A DNA stretch of 64,000 nt from Ligula intestinalis (Eukaryota > Platyhelminthes > Cestoda > Diphyllobothriidea > Diphyllobothriidae): positions 19,409,409 to 19,473,408 of the forward strand of contig JAYGXS010000008.1 in NCBI GenBank assembly GCA_036362985.1, given 5' to 3'. The stretch's first letter is position 1, and the number at the start of each line of letters is the position of its first letter. This document shows positions 10,895 to 21,853 of the stretch, in pieces. Made by a program: the position numbers and the translations under genes. The notes below the pieces were generated by a model that worked only from the letters and a program-made list of their open reading frames with translations, had not been told where the DNA came from and searched no databases.

Positions 10895-12735
10895 CGGAAT
10901 CACGACGTTTTGGGCTGAGCTTTTGGGCTCCTGCAGGGGTCCATCGTCAGAGTTGGGAACACAGCAACAAATGGGGTGACGAGTCGTGGCGTGTGTATAA
11001 AACAACTAAATTTGAACGTTTAGAAAATCAGCAATTATGTGTGACCGGTGACTCGCCACTGCGGACTTTGCCAGTCTGCGTAAGTAGGTGAGATCGGTGT
11101 GTTGGGCTGGACTATTTACAGAACTGAAATCGCCAACAAAAACGAGCAACATGCATGGGGGGAAGGGTTGATTAAAAGTCATAGCAGATGAAGAAAGGAG
11201 GGAAAGAAAACCAATTAACCACCAGTGCCGTGAATCTGGAGATACCTGCGCAGGGTAACATATGCGGACCCCAGCCCACAACATCGGTTAACTGAGACGT
11301 CATGCGATGTCCAGGCCCGCCGATCTTCCCGGTCTGTTTTGCTGCTAGTGTGGACAATTATCTTCACAGCTGCGAAGTCGAACTTGTGACCCCTTTCGTA
11401 GGTGTGAGCCGCCACTTGCGATAATGTGTCACCCCGTCGATTAGCCAGCTTATGTTCGTGTATGCGCGAACGCAGCTTGTGTTTAGTCTGTCCCGTGTAA
11501 TTTATGGGACAGTTTAGACATGGTATGCGACACTTTATGCCCGACTGCTCACTGGTATTCAATCGATCCTTGATTCTCATGATATGGTTGTCCATTGTTG
11601 CCTTGGGATGGTGTGCAATTCTGACGTCTAGTCCCGCGGCAATGCGTTCGGTCGCTTCAGATACAACCTTGATGTATAGCAGTGCAGGCCAACTCGTAGG
11701 GCTTGTTTCTGTTTGGGGCCTCGAGTGGGGCGGGCGAGCACATAGGCATCGGCTTATGAAGGCCTTAGGATAGCCATTCCACCTAAACTGATAACGGAGA
11801 TAGCGGGCCTCACGCGCTTTTTCTTCCGGGTTGATGCAGTGAGTTCGGTTTCTTTTGAACAGCGTTCTCACACATCTTTTGTGAGCCAGTGGATGGTCGC
11901 TATGAAAACTGAGAAGGACTGTGGTTTTCGTCGCCTTCCTGTAAATTCCCGTTTCTATTTGCCTGACGAGTTCGTCAAGGAAGCGAAGCTGCTGATCCTT
12001 TTCTTCTTCCTGTGTGAATTGTATATATGGGAATATTGAGTTCAAAACATGATGCAAACTTTGAAGTTTGATCTTTTTGACAATAACGAACGTGCCGTCA
12101 ACGTAACGGCGCCAAAATGTCGGGAGCTGTTGGGTGAAGGTGGCCTTTTTCAGCTCTTGCAGGGCCAATTCCGCTATTAAAAAGGAAATTGGAGAGCCCG
12201 TCGGAGTTCCCTTGATTTGTTTTAAGTCACTCCAGCAAAATTAAAGTATGTCTTCTAGCAGAATTTGAACAGCCTCACGAGATAATTAACTTTGAGTGAG
12301 TACTAGGTTTTGTCATACAGCTCCTCAAGTTTCCTGCGCAAGACCTCTCGTGTCGAATCCGGTGGAATGGATGTCAATAGTGATGCCACGACAACGGAAA
12401 CTATCATTTCGTCCGATTGAGTCCTTCGGCCATGGAGGTTGGCAAGGAATTGGGAGGCTGAATGGACTGAGCCATCAGAGATTTATTGGAGGAATTTTAC
12501 CTTCAAGTACATCCAGTTTGCCAAATGAAAGGTGGGGCTGCTTTTTAGGGCAACGATTGGCTGCAATGGGACGTTCGGTTTAGGGATCTTTGGGAGACCC
12601 TAGAAGAGAGTCAGGGCAGTATCTTTTGGTTTCATCAGATGCCGTTCGAGTCCGGTGGTTGATAAAGCTTCTTCGCCTCAAACTACACACTTTCCTGAAA
12701 TGAAGAGATTTGCCGCGACACATTCAAATTGTTGA
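10895..12735 (-). mobile_element. Penelope-like retroelement relic, family C
   Basis: Reading right to left, the relic begins with RT segments in broken frames: GLPKIPKPNVPLQPIVALKS near 12600-12540 and SVHSASQFLANL near 12470. A Q-I-K-G-T-P-T-G-S-P-I box at about 12220-12190 leads into the frame that ends at 11215 with a GIY-YIG nuclease. About 300 bp downstream, at 10904-10950, is a decayed hammerhead-like core (CTGACGA, then AAAACGTC). This order (RT, GIY-YIG, terminal repeat with ribozyme) is diagnostic of PLEs. Stop codons, frameshifts and the altered RT box show it is dead. Confidence 0.88.
11215..12168 (-). pseudogene. PLE reverse transcriptase (C-terminal part) plus GIY-YIG endonuclease, inactive
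   Basis: This is the longest open stretch in the window, about 317 codons; the homology starts further upstream without a start codon. FWRRYVDGTFVIVKK is RT motif C, normally YVDD, so one catalytic aspartate is now glycine. Further on, CRIPCLNCPINYTGQ is the GIY-YIG core with its cysteines, and HEHKLANRRGD and ERGHKFDF follow as in PLE nucleases. Upstream in the same frame is the GTPTGSPIS box, but a stop codon lies just before it near 12245. The family copies RNA into DNA at nicked chromosome ends. This copy is inactive. Confidence 0.88.
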
Positions 12736-13094
12736 TCGAAACTAGTACTAAGGAGCACGGCCCCACCCCTCTAAAACGTCAGTGAATGCAACAACTTTTT
12801 CCGATGAGCTTAAACATGTTCTCAGGATATAAACCAGCTCAGTGGACGGATAGTTTTTCTCTGCTACCCTGCCCAGCTGTTCGTATTGGCTCACCACAGC
12901 CAATATATTGAATGCGCGCTTGGCTCCAAGGCCATGTCCGGAGTCGTCTACGATGGTCTATAGTGGGCACACAGTGAATTATCATAACATGTCGCTTATT
13001 CATCAGGTAAAGGAACGTCTTCGTCCCAGTATGCCTTGGAGTTCAATCTGCAGCCCACTAGCAGTATATGATCATAAAGGGAAAAGACACGAGA

Positions 13095-13212
13095 AAATAG
13101 AAACCGTAATGGCCATTTCTGGCTTATTAACCATCATCAGGCGGTCATACCCAACCCCAGACGTAGATGACCTGTGGCTTGGACCTGGAATCTTTGTCGG
13201 TTGTGTCTAAGA
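13095..13212 (-). repeat. tRNA-derived SINE copy (3' part)
   Basis: Reading on the minus strand it holds the family tail: GGGTTGGGTATGACCGCCTG, then AGAAATGGCCATTACGG near the end. The tRNA-like head is poorly preserved. It lies about 360 bp upstream of the family C PLE relic. Confidence 0.6.
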
Positions 13213-13515
13213 CTCTAGCATTGAAGCTCAGATCCGCTTTCCAATCGCAGTGGATTAGTTCAGTAGGGGACACCCTAGCCGGGGTGATCTTAAGGCCCGG
13301 TTCCGAGAAGAATGTAGACACCAGGTGGGAGGAATAGTGTATTCTGTACAGAAGCAGTGAAGCACGGGTTGGATGAAGTTGACAGAATGTGCAATAAACC
13401 CCGGGTCCGCAGTGTGAGAGCGTGGCATTTACTCATAGTGAGGTTCTGTAGGAGTCAGCCTTGAAGACCACTGGTCAAACCGGATTGAGGTAGACAGACA
13501 GTGGTGCGTACTTAC

Positions 13516-13705
13516 GTGCTATCAGCTGTTGCACGTGTGAATGGGCCACTGCCGTACCACTGAAGGGCACGAAATTATGATTACTAATGTTCCTGATCGC
13601 GATTGACACGAGGAATGGCCCGTGGCTCAATGGTTCGACATTTCGACCTTCGCTCTCGCCGATTTCCATCACGAGCATCAGCAAGGTGAAGGCAGACATG
13701 GTCAC
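13516..13705 (-). CDS. Candidate first coding exon of a secreted protein, weakly serine-protease-like
   Basis: The minus strand opens with ATG at 13705 and encodes 63 codons before a strong GTAAGT donor (exon ends at 13516, phase 1). The start MTMSAFTLLMLVMEIGESEG looks like a secretion signal. It is followed by GPFLVSIAIRN and FVPFSGTAV..SHV. That spacing resembles the PY.VSL...CGGTLI...VLTAAHC segment of trypsin-like proteases, but the half-cystines and catalytic histidine are not seen, so a protease homologue (as in some tapeworm secreted antigens) is only a guess. No second exon was identified. It could also be a chance frame. Confidence 0.3.
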
Positions 13706-13829
13706 TTTAGCTGTTTTAAAGTGTATGTAGACTCGCGGGATCTTTCCTAATCTCTATCACTTCAAAACCTGCATCCGATGTCTAGACAATATCCGAGAAG
13801 ACCGGAGATGTAGGAGGGCGATGGGGGCT

Positions 13830-14170
13830 GGTGCAACTAACACTCAACTCGCGTACCAAGAGCACACTTTACTAGGTAGGGTCCCGCCTTGGAGCGCCAT
13901 AAAGTCCACATTAAGAAGGAACCAGTGAGCCTGACTCTCAGCCCGCAGTAAGCCACTCTACAAAACAAGATACACACTGGGCTGACTGCGGTGTCAGAGT
14001 TATTCCGTCAGTTGGTAACCCTCCAAGTCATGGCGCCTAGCGCACCGTGCTGGCTTGAAACGCCTCAGTTTGTTTTTAGGGAAGAAATAAATGCGCTCAG
14101 GGTCGACCGACAGCAACAGACCACCGCCTACCTGGTCGGTCGTCTGAAATTGGGTGTGTCTTTGCTGAAT
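13830..14170. repeat. Dispersed repeat R1, copy 1
   Basis: This matches 25230-25640 in the same orientation. Shared landmarks are GCCATAAAGTC..CATTAAGA, GCCTGACTCTCAG, CCGTCAGTTGG..AACCCTC and TAGCGCACCGTG. It has no consistent reading frame. The second copy is somewhat longer, with a CA-rich insertion. Confidence 0.75.
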
Positions 14171-14279
14171 GTTATATACACACACCAAAGATCACGGGTT
14201 AAAATTGCAGATGATATAGACCTGGTGTTAAGTAACAAAATGAGCAACAAAATGATCCTGTGAGCAGATGTGACGTTAG

Positions 14280-15215
14280 AAGACAGTATCCGGCTCCAGG
14301 GTTTATTATTTTGAATCCTTCAAACAGAGGAAAAAGCTGACATCGTACATCATAGGCCAACGTCCAATGGTCAAGCCACTTGGCGTCCTTATCCAGTTTA
14401 ATAATTAGAAAAAGATCGTGTTGGTGGGAAATTTTCGAAGACAGTGAAATGTGGAAGTTTGTTTGTGGAGCACTCCTGAGCAGCTTTCCCAGGCCGACGT
14501 GACCACTAACGAGTTAATGCCCTGCGCTAACAGCGTCAGCCTCCTCTTATTGATTTTTCAAGTCAAGTTTCGTTAGCTTGCTGCATTACACATGTCACGG
14601 ACGCGAGATTTGCAATAATTAGGTGCGGCCACAATCTCCGTTTTTAAGAATTAATTTATTAAATGTAGGAAATGTATGTATGCCACAACATAGTTTTTGG
14701 TTTATTTTCACTTTTCCTATCACCGCATGCTGACAAATGCAACTAAACTTGTATTATTTAATCTTGTTAAAACAATCTTAAATCACATGCTTTCCTTTTT
14801 TAAGATTTGCATTAAAACGTTAGCGGACCCTCCACTCAAAGGAGCATTCAAGTCCCCCACGACTTTCATCTGTTGAGCTACGTAGGATTATCCGTGGGTG
14901 TTTTTCCCAGACGAAAATGTTTTCTATCCTGACCTTAATTTAAAAATTCGCAAGGTCGCATAAAGCGTAGACTAGGACATACTCGGTCATTTGCGTGAAT
15001 ACGTAGTATGCTCTTGAGTAAGACAGTCCGATAATATGCGCGCACTTTGATGGAAGATATTAACGTGTTCAGGCTGTTTTGTTCCCAAGAGGGTAATCTA
15101 ATGAATGACCGTTGGGGCTTTACCGACTACTTCAAACGGGAGGTGACAGAAATGTCGGCCAAATTTATGTGGGCTTTTACAACACCTGCAAAAAAGGGAC
15201 TAACTCTGTGGCGAA
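14280..15215. other. No supported gene
   Basis: AT-rich sequence with only short frames and no recognised repeat, apart from the unit that begins at 15216. Confidence 0.5.
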
Positions 15216-15300
15216 GAAGAAGATGCAATCGCTGGGAAAAGGTTTTTATTGACCTGACGTTTCAACGTTAGTAGCGGATTCTTCCTCAGAGAAATCAGCA
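15216..15300 (-). repeat. PLE terminal-repeat fragment with hammerhead-like core
   Basis: On the minus strand CTGAGGA (CTGATGA with one change) at 15299-15293 is followed by an imperfect stem and then GAAACGTCAGG down to about 15253. The family tail ends at GCGATTGC. The first core box is altered, so activity is unlikely. Confidence 0.6.
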
Positions 15301-15899
15301 GAAAACAGTAGCAAAAACGGGTGTCAGTGCCTAAGGAGCATATTTGCGTCGTCTTTCAAAACATAAATATCATCTTGAGGAAACAGCCAGCCTACCTTCC
15401 TCGAGGTAGTTGCTTTTAATAGTTCGGTAGTCGCAGTTGTCTCATTAAGCGGGCCATTTGATAGATGAGCTGAACTAGCACAAAGCTAGATCAGAGAAGG
15501 GTGGGCGTTGTTCAGACTGCGCTCCCACAAAAGTTCCAATATTGACGGGGGCGTTTGTGGAATTCACCGATGCGGACACATCCCACGCCAGCCTACTGCG
15601 CCGGATCGCGCTTCCAGTCTTCTCCCCGAGTACAGGTTGCTGCGTGATGATAGAATGTGGCAGATGCAGCGCAAGCCTACTATAACTTAATACTAATGCA
15701 TGCACAAGTCGCCGTGCTTGCACCGGCATGCTTATGGAGCACACGGTGGAACTCGTCGATAATCAAAACACTTACAATCTGCAAAAATGCTCATTAGAAA
15801 TTTCAGAAGATAAATTTGTGAACATGTGTTAGTTTTCCATAAATGCTCGCCAGGCGTTTACACTTATAGGGTAATTAACTAAAAATCATAAATAGTGTG

Positions 15900-16345
15900 G
15901 TTGTCAGCGGAGGTGGGCAGAGGATATTCGGGATCAAAAATCCGATCAGCTTTACGGAGGGGCTTGTAGCCGAGACAAGTGATAAGCTGCGGGATATTAG
16001 ATAAGAGACTTTCAACCATTATAACTGCGGCGCCGCGAAGAGGTCCTTTTGGACGCAAGGGACCAGTCGGCGTAGCCTGATGGTAGCCACTTTCCTCGTA
16101 GTCAATGGCTGCTTCTGGTCACATGAGCCGGCGTTTGTTCAAAAGACTATGAGAACACATTCCAGCAGGGTTAGGAAAGGGCCAAATAAAGGGGGTAAAC
16201 AGTTCCACTCTAGCGCACCTAGAAGACTTAGACCATCGCGTGGATGCGGAAGAGGCCTTCTGACTGATCTAGAAGGTGCCTTTAAGCTATTCAAAATTCC
16301 TTGGACAGTGCCTGTTGGCTGCGGCAGAATCGGCCGCAATTGCGC
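15900..16345. repeat. Dispersed repeat R3, copy 1 (internally inverted)
   Basis: The first half (15900-16115) matches 35405-35595 directly, with shared ACTGCGGCG and GTAGCC..TGGTAGCC..CTT stretches. The second half (about 16150-16345) matches 35595-35760 only as reverse complement, around CACTGTCCAAGGAAT.TT and CATC.ACG.GA. So the two halves have opposite orientation here relative to copies 2 and 3. Confidence 0.7.
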
Positions 16346-17149
16346 TACGCTGAGCAGTCCTCTGCCTCCAAAAAACTTCTTCGCAGCGCCTTTGATACCA
16401 TGATTAAAAGCCGCTTATCAAACAGGCTGCAGCTTATCGTTTCCCCCCACCTCCCCTGACAACCCCAATATCGATGGTTTTTACCAATCTGCACAGCTAG
16501 AAACCTGAGAGAATTCCCAACATCATGCATCAACGTAGATATTGCATACACTAGTGAGGCAGTAGCATTCGAAACTGTGTAGGGGCACTTTTTCGGCATA
16601 CTGAGACACATCACATTTGAATGGATGAGGAGGCTAGGGATTGTAATTGCTTCAATTTGGCAGAATAACAACTCATACGATGTCCTCAATCAGTGCACAT
16701 AGCCCTAGTCTAGCAGATAAAAGATCCACATTCTGGCCAAGTCCATTGTACCAAATTTCTTCCCAAGCTCAATTTGAGAAACCGGTAATGAGAGCTTTCG
16801 AGGGGGGGGGCGGGCAAGGGACAGTACGCTTTCTCCTGGATCGTAAGCTTGGAGGGTAGTGGCAGAATAATTCTTGTCATCCTCTCACTCCTCTGTCAGA
16901 AGTAATTAGCTGTCAAAGTGGTCCTGCGAGTCCTCATTAGTACATTTTTACCAGTCTTTCTGTCAACTAGAAGTAAACAACGTGTCTCTAAGTGTCACTG
17001 TGTATCCCCAGACGCCTACCGAAGCTTACAACTGTTTTCAGCGTTGCGGTCAAAAGAGAGTCAGCACAAAAACGCTAAACCAGTCAATACGGACCGATGG
17101 TTTTGATGCATATATAAGGATTTTATGAAGGTGTTGAAGAAAAAGCCGG
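16346..17149. other. No supported gene
   Basis: Short frames only. A run of nine G occurs at 16802-16810. Confidence 0.5.
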
Positions 17150-17355
17150 AAGACTTGAACAGACTCGGTAAACGTGCACCAACTGATGGCAAGATTTTTG
17201 ATTTAAACCGGCAGGGCAAGAAGCCCGTGGCGCTGTGGTTTAGAGCGTTAGACTTCTAGCAAACAAATCACGGTGCAACAACATTTTCAGTTGGGTATGT
17301 CTAGCTGGAGAACGTTACTGGATCAGGAATGGCCATTCCAGTCTCCGTTGTCTTT
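17150..17355 (+). repeat. tRNA-derived SINE copy
   Basis: A 5' segment ending near TTGATTTAAACC is followed by AAGAAGCCCGTGGCGCTGTG and GTTTAGAGCGTTAGACTTCT (tRNA-like A-box and anticodon-arm region). After it come AAATCACGGTGCAAC, a TTGGGTATGTCTAGCTGG tail and GGCCATTCCAGTCTCC ending at TGTCTTTG. It is one of the better copies for family structure. Confidence 0.75.
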
Positions 17356-17389
17356 GAAGTTGATAGCATTTTGGCTATATTGTTAGTTT

Positions 17390-17925
17390 TGTAAATTGCA
17401 AGAACAGCAAAATTTATTGAATCCATAAATTTCAGGAGCGCTCATCAGCTGCTACCTCTCATTGCGTAACATAAATGACGTAAGATAAACACATAATTGA
17501 ACTCATACAGAAAATCGATACAAAACTGCAAGTTCATAAGATGTGGCCAAGACGCAAATCAATAACGTAAGAAAGTTAAAACACGGTAGGCAGCGAAAAT
17601 GGGGTAAAACTTTTAATGCAGAAAAATTTGGAAGGAAATGTGTAAGTCTGGGAGCCAGATTTTACCAGGGCAAAGCAGGGTTAACTACATGCTCCAACTG
17701 TTTGCATAGGTGTGGTTTTGACCGCCGTATAAAGGCTGCCTCCAGGTAGCGCAAGACATGCGTTGATCGTGCTCGAACAAGTACTCAGAAGGAAGTTTTA
17801 GGATCCACCAAATGGCCCATATCTAACAAATGTTCGGTAAGACAGAAACGATGCGTTCGATGTTCCTCTTTGAAGAGCCAACTAGGCAAGTGCTCCTTAG
17901 CTCCGGCTGCCGCTATGCAGCTGCT
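17390..17925 (-). mobile_element. Penelope-like element relic, family A, copy 2 (GIY-YIG end plus hammerhead)
   Basis: On the minus strand 17925-17665 encodes, with frameshifts and stops, AKEHLPSWLF, EHLLDMGHLVDPKTSF, LVRARSTHVLRYLEAAF and CKQLEHVVNPALPW. This is clearly homologous to the ORF at 44368-44988. About 190 bp downstream lies a hammerhead fold (17398-17465), the same arrangement as the 44-45 kb element. The copy is 5'-truncated inside the GIY-YIG domain and clearly older. Confidence 0.85.
17398..17465 (-). ncRNA. Predicted type I hammerhead ribozyme, family A copy 2
   Basis: Read on the minus strand: outer stem I GCAA/TTGC, inner stem I AGCAG/TTGCT (one G-T pair), CTGATGA at 17448-17442, stem II segment GCGCTCCT (poorly paired), GAAA, then stem III ATTTAT/ATAAAT with a seven-base loop. 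The cleavage triplet would be ATT. Stem II is weak and the H17 base is T, so activity is doubtful although the fold is clear. Confidence 0.6.
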
Positions 17926-17944
17926 TCCTGGGCTTGAGAGTGAG

Positions 17945-18215
17945 CTCGAAGGCACGACGAGACGAGGGAGTCTGGCTCATCAGTGGGTCCCCCAGCTTTT
18001 CCTATCTGCTTTCTGATTGATATACCAGTTTTGAAAGTTCAGATTTTTAGTATCCAGAGAAATTTATTTCTTTTCGTGATATATATCAATATACTTAAGG
18101 TCTATAAGCGTAGACCGAAATTGTCAGTGTATATTTGGGCTGAAACCCATCAAGCGCTGCAAAATATGCACTTGCTGCCAAAAAACAGACTTTAGTAGTA
18201 TATATTGATGTTTTT
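17945..18215. repeat. Dispersed repeat R5, copy 1
   Basis: 18020-18215 matches 35935-36100 directly (AAGGTCTATAAGCGTAGACC, GTGTATATTTG.G.TGAAACC, AAATATGCACTTGCTGC). The side segment 17945-18012 (GGCTCATCAGTGGG) matches 36130-36190 in reverse complement, so the flank is inverted between copies. Confidence 0.75.
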
Positions 18216-18311
18216 ACTTACCATAATAACAGCGTTGATGCTAGTTAGAAGGCCGCGAACAGAAATTAAATTCTCAAGAGATTAAAAAAGCTGAACATTG
18301 TACACATTTCC

Positions 18312-18450
18312 AATTGCAACAAGCAAGAAAACGAGCCCGTAGCGCTCTGGGTAAAAGCCTTGGACATCGAATTACCAGGCCGCAGTTTTGGGCCTCAGGT
18401 GGTGCACCACCATCTGGGGTAAGGTATGGCTGGCTGATGATGATGATGAT
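18312..18450 (+). repeat. tRNA-derived SINE copy ending in (GAT)n
   Basis: AAACGAGCCCGTAGCGCTCT and GGGTAAAAGCCTTGGACATC form the tRNA-like head. GGCCTCAGGTGGTGCACCAC and GGTATGGCTGGCTGATGATG form the body. It ends in a GAT microsatellite, as expected of a SINE tail. Confidence 0.75.
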
Positions 18451-20999
18451 TGTTAATGAGACAGAAACGGTCATTTCATTGTCTTTTATTTTGTCGGTTA
18501 TGGTCTTCTTGTGTATATAACTAATAACCGTGCGGCTGCTGCCGGAGCTTTAGGGGGAATCCCATCACCCATTGCGATCGACTGGTAAGACACATGCATG
18601 ACGACTAACCACAGGATGAGATTTTGTGGTTTACTTCTTACGAGCCATCGTCTCCCGTTTTCTTGATCTCTCTCTCTCTCTCACAACTAACTCGATCGGC
18701 ATCATCAAATCAGGCCCGTACCCCTCAATGTCACTTTTAACCAGCAGCAGTCCGTGATGGCTGCACTCAACACAGCATTCTGGCGCTTCACATGACAACT
18801 GTGTTGAAGTTCGCTGCAAACTGACATTACTTAGGCCAGTAGCTAGGCCATCGGTGCGTCCGCTAATCAATCAACATGATTATATGCTATATGGCCACTC
18901 TAAGCCCCATCAAACGATTCCCGACTGCCCCTCCCCCTTCTTCTTTCCCCTTCGTCATTATCAGTAATGAAATTTACGTCGCGTTCGTATCCTTGGTCCC
19001 CGTTTCTGTCTCTTCTCACCTTCATCAGCAGTTGGGTAATCTTAATCAACTAATATTCACAACAAAGAATGTCCATAAAGCGTATTCTTTTTAATTTAGC
19101 AATTGTATTTTCCTCGTTAGATATTTCAGCTAATTTGGAGGACAATCAGTGAGAACATTGACTTCGCTCTGTATAGGGTGCAACTGTAGATTGCTAGATT
19201 TCATGCTGGGTGCAGAGTCGTGTGTGACACGTCTACCAACTGCATGGAAGATCTATACCTTTCTCATTGGCTCGCTCAGCCAGTTTGTGTTGATTTATGC
19301 GAGCCTTCAGCCAGAATCATGTTTAATGAATGTTCTTCCAGGAACGCGAAGTTCTGTATCATGAAAGTTTAACCGAATGGCGTTTCTAATTACAAAGGAT
19401 TACCTAAGTAGTGTAACATATTCCTAAGGTATTCCAGTCGTGTTAGGTGGTCGACTTTGGAACGAGCTTTTTTCCATCGCCTGAAAAATCCACACTACAT
19501 TCAAGATAAATACAGATGTAGCGTGTATTTTCTCATTGATTTGCGATGTCACTATAAATTCAAATATTCTTCATAGGAAAATTGCAAAAAATATTTTCAA
19601 GATATGTCTTTTACTTAACTACGGCTTCTTGGAATGTCATACTCAAGGAAGCAGTTGTTTTCAGTCGTAACATATTTCTACTTCCGGGATTTTTTTAACA
19701 CCGCGAACCAGCTTTTCCTAGGCATCGTATATGTACCTTAAGCAAGGCTGCTCGCAAAAAGTAAAACTCGCTCCACATTCATCGTGATTTATGAGCCTTT
19801 AACGGGTTTTCTTAATAGCCTATAGCTTTTTCTTACACGGCTACTACACTCTTTTTCTTTGCAAATAAAGAATCTAAGGGTAACAGGAGGCCGCTTTCAA
19901 AATTATTCAGGTATTTAGAAAATTTAAAACGAAAGATAACTTTTCTTAATAAATATAGCAACCAAAATTTATTCTCTGCAAAGTAAGTGCAAAAAAGTAT
20001 ACCTTTCTCGTAGAATATATTTTAATTTGTAATATTATTCATCATGAAAAAACCATACCATTAGCTTATTTATTTTCTACAGCATGAAGTGCCCGCGAGT
20101 AACCCGGGAAAAGCTCATTTGAAAGCTTGTAGTTTCATGTGACTGAAAAGTCTTGAGATTATGTTGTACGATACTTAATAGTAAAATCCTACTTAACTTC
20201 CCTTTTCCAATTGGGAGCACATTTCATGGATTTGCTTAACACATACCCCATCTTCAGCTGGATTCAAGGAAATATAACTGAACCTTCATGATATATCTTA
20301 TCAATGGTTATTTGGGTAAATGAGCAATATCAAACCCCAGGATCGCGTCATTGGGTTCATTCATATTAGAAACCGACTGGGCTGATGTAGTTTGTTGTAT
20401 TCATGCGCGGCTTCTATGCGTCTTCCATGAATGCTCTTAGACATCTATCCATTAGGAACGGATCACATGGAAGTTTTGACACATGCTCGCTTTCTTCGCT
20501 TTTATTACGTTGGAATTAGCGCTTTTTGAAGGGTTCTTGCATGGAGCGGCGCTTTTTAGCATAAATATGCTTAATGTTAAATCTGGATGGGGTAGTGCTG
20601 GGTGCTTGACTTAAACTGCCTGAAATGCATTCAGACTTTTATATTTCTTTCACACGTATGCGACTTAGGCGCAGGTCTGGTCTCCTATTTATATTCTCTT
20701 GCATGTTTATCAATTACAGTTATAGATAGTACTGGATAAGTGAATAAATTTGCATTCCAAAATGATATGGGAAAAAAAAGATCCTTGGTAAATCGAGTTG
20801 TCCTCGTTAATTGTCGAACAGATATCACTTGTTTGTCATCAGACTAAATAAAACGTAAGGGCTGGAAATGTCGCACTAGAGGTTTTGGGGGCAGACATTA
20901 CAACGAACGGGTGCGATTGGGCGATAGGTTGTGCTGGTGAGTGGAGTGAGGGTGTTAACCTTTGGATTGTCGAGCCACGTTTTCGGGGGTGGGGGGAGT
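18451..20999. other. No supported gene; AT-rich
   Basis: A (TC)n run lies at 18667-18683. A diverged copy of dispersed repeat R6 lies at about 19890-20000 (TTTCAAAATTATTCAGGTAT, partners at 48375 and 49025). Nothing else is recognisable. Confidence 0.5.
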
Positions 21000-21304
21000 T
21001 CACTCTCAGTGAAATTCTACTTGACTGAGCACGGGCCGCCTGCTGTCGTTTCGGGCTGGGTGCAGGTTAGTCGACCAGGCGCGAAAACCGATTTAGTGTG
21101 AATCAAGCTCTATGTGTCCGTTAATACTAGCCGGGCTCGAGGGCCAAACCTCGAGGAATTATCCCGCTTGCCTCGTGTTAGCCATGGCGATCACGTCGGT
21201 GCCATCCAAATTGAATCGGTGATCAAAGTCAAGGGAGTGCGCAAATACGAGTGATAAAGGGTCCCGTCGGCGAATGGCTGACTTGTGTTCCTTGATGCCA
21301 GCAA
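21000..21304 (-). mobile_element. Penelope-like element fragment, family B (GIY-YIG end)
   Basis: The minus strand from 21304 encodes FAGIKEHKSAIRRRDPLSLV, AHSLDFDHRFNLDG and VIAMANTRQAG. After a stop it continues with FLEVW..SPASINGHIELDS. It matches the fragment at 46800-47162. The upstream part of the GIY-YIG domain is interrupted at 21305 by a SINE, so the SINE insertion is younger than this PLE copy. Confidence 0.8.
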
Positions 21305-21440
21305 AGACAAGGGAGACCGCAAAGACTGGAATTGCTATCGCAACATTGTGAGCAGAAGCAAGTGACCTAACCATTGACTTACGAGCTCGTTGTCTTACCA
21401 GTCTAGGTCGAGGAATACTGCCACTCGTTGATAGACGTTC
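21305..21440 (-). repeat. tRNA-derived SINE copy, inserted in a PLE fragment
   Basis: Minus strand: head AGACTGGTAAGACAACGAGC, then GTAAGTCAATGGTTAGG and a tail ending GTCTTTGCGGTCTCCCTTG near 21305. It abuts the PLE coding fragment in the same orientation. The 5' end GGCAGTATTCCTCGACC matches the head seen at 37.5 and 37.7 kb. Confidence 0.65.
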
Positions 21441-21478
21441 ACACGACTGCAAACTGAACTCATTCGTTTCTCTCGCTA

Positions 21479-21594
21479 CCTTGCGACTCTACAGAGGCCC
21501 TGATATCTGTAGCAGCAGGTAATATAGGTCAGCAATACTATCTGCCTATACAACCAGCTGCTATAGATATCAGGGCCTCTTTTGAGTCCCAAGG
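21479..21594. repeat. Near-perfect 116-nt hairpin (foldback)
   Basis: Arms of about 50 bp (21479-21528 and 21545-21594) pair with a 16-nt loop. The best block is AGAGGCCCTGATATCT against its reverse complement. It sits 260 bp upstream of the third Ig exon in the same intron. It may be a miniature foldback element. If transcribed it would form a long double-stranded stem. Confidence 0.85.
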
Positions 21595-21853
21595 CAGAGC
21601 TGGACAGATGAGTTCCGTGTGCGGTCGGGTGAACGTTTATCAACCAGTATAACAGTTGCGCTCAACCCATTCTGCTAGATTGTATTACAGTTTAGAAAAA
21701 TTATTGTTTATAAAACGTTACCAAATAAAACTGTTTGGCAAAAAACATAGCAGCCCTATTATCTACCTCATTAATCTACCTCTAAACAGCTAAAAATTGA
21801 TCCTTCTGCCGGAATTTCCCCATTATCACTTCATTGTCTTTTTATATCTCCAG

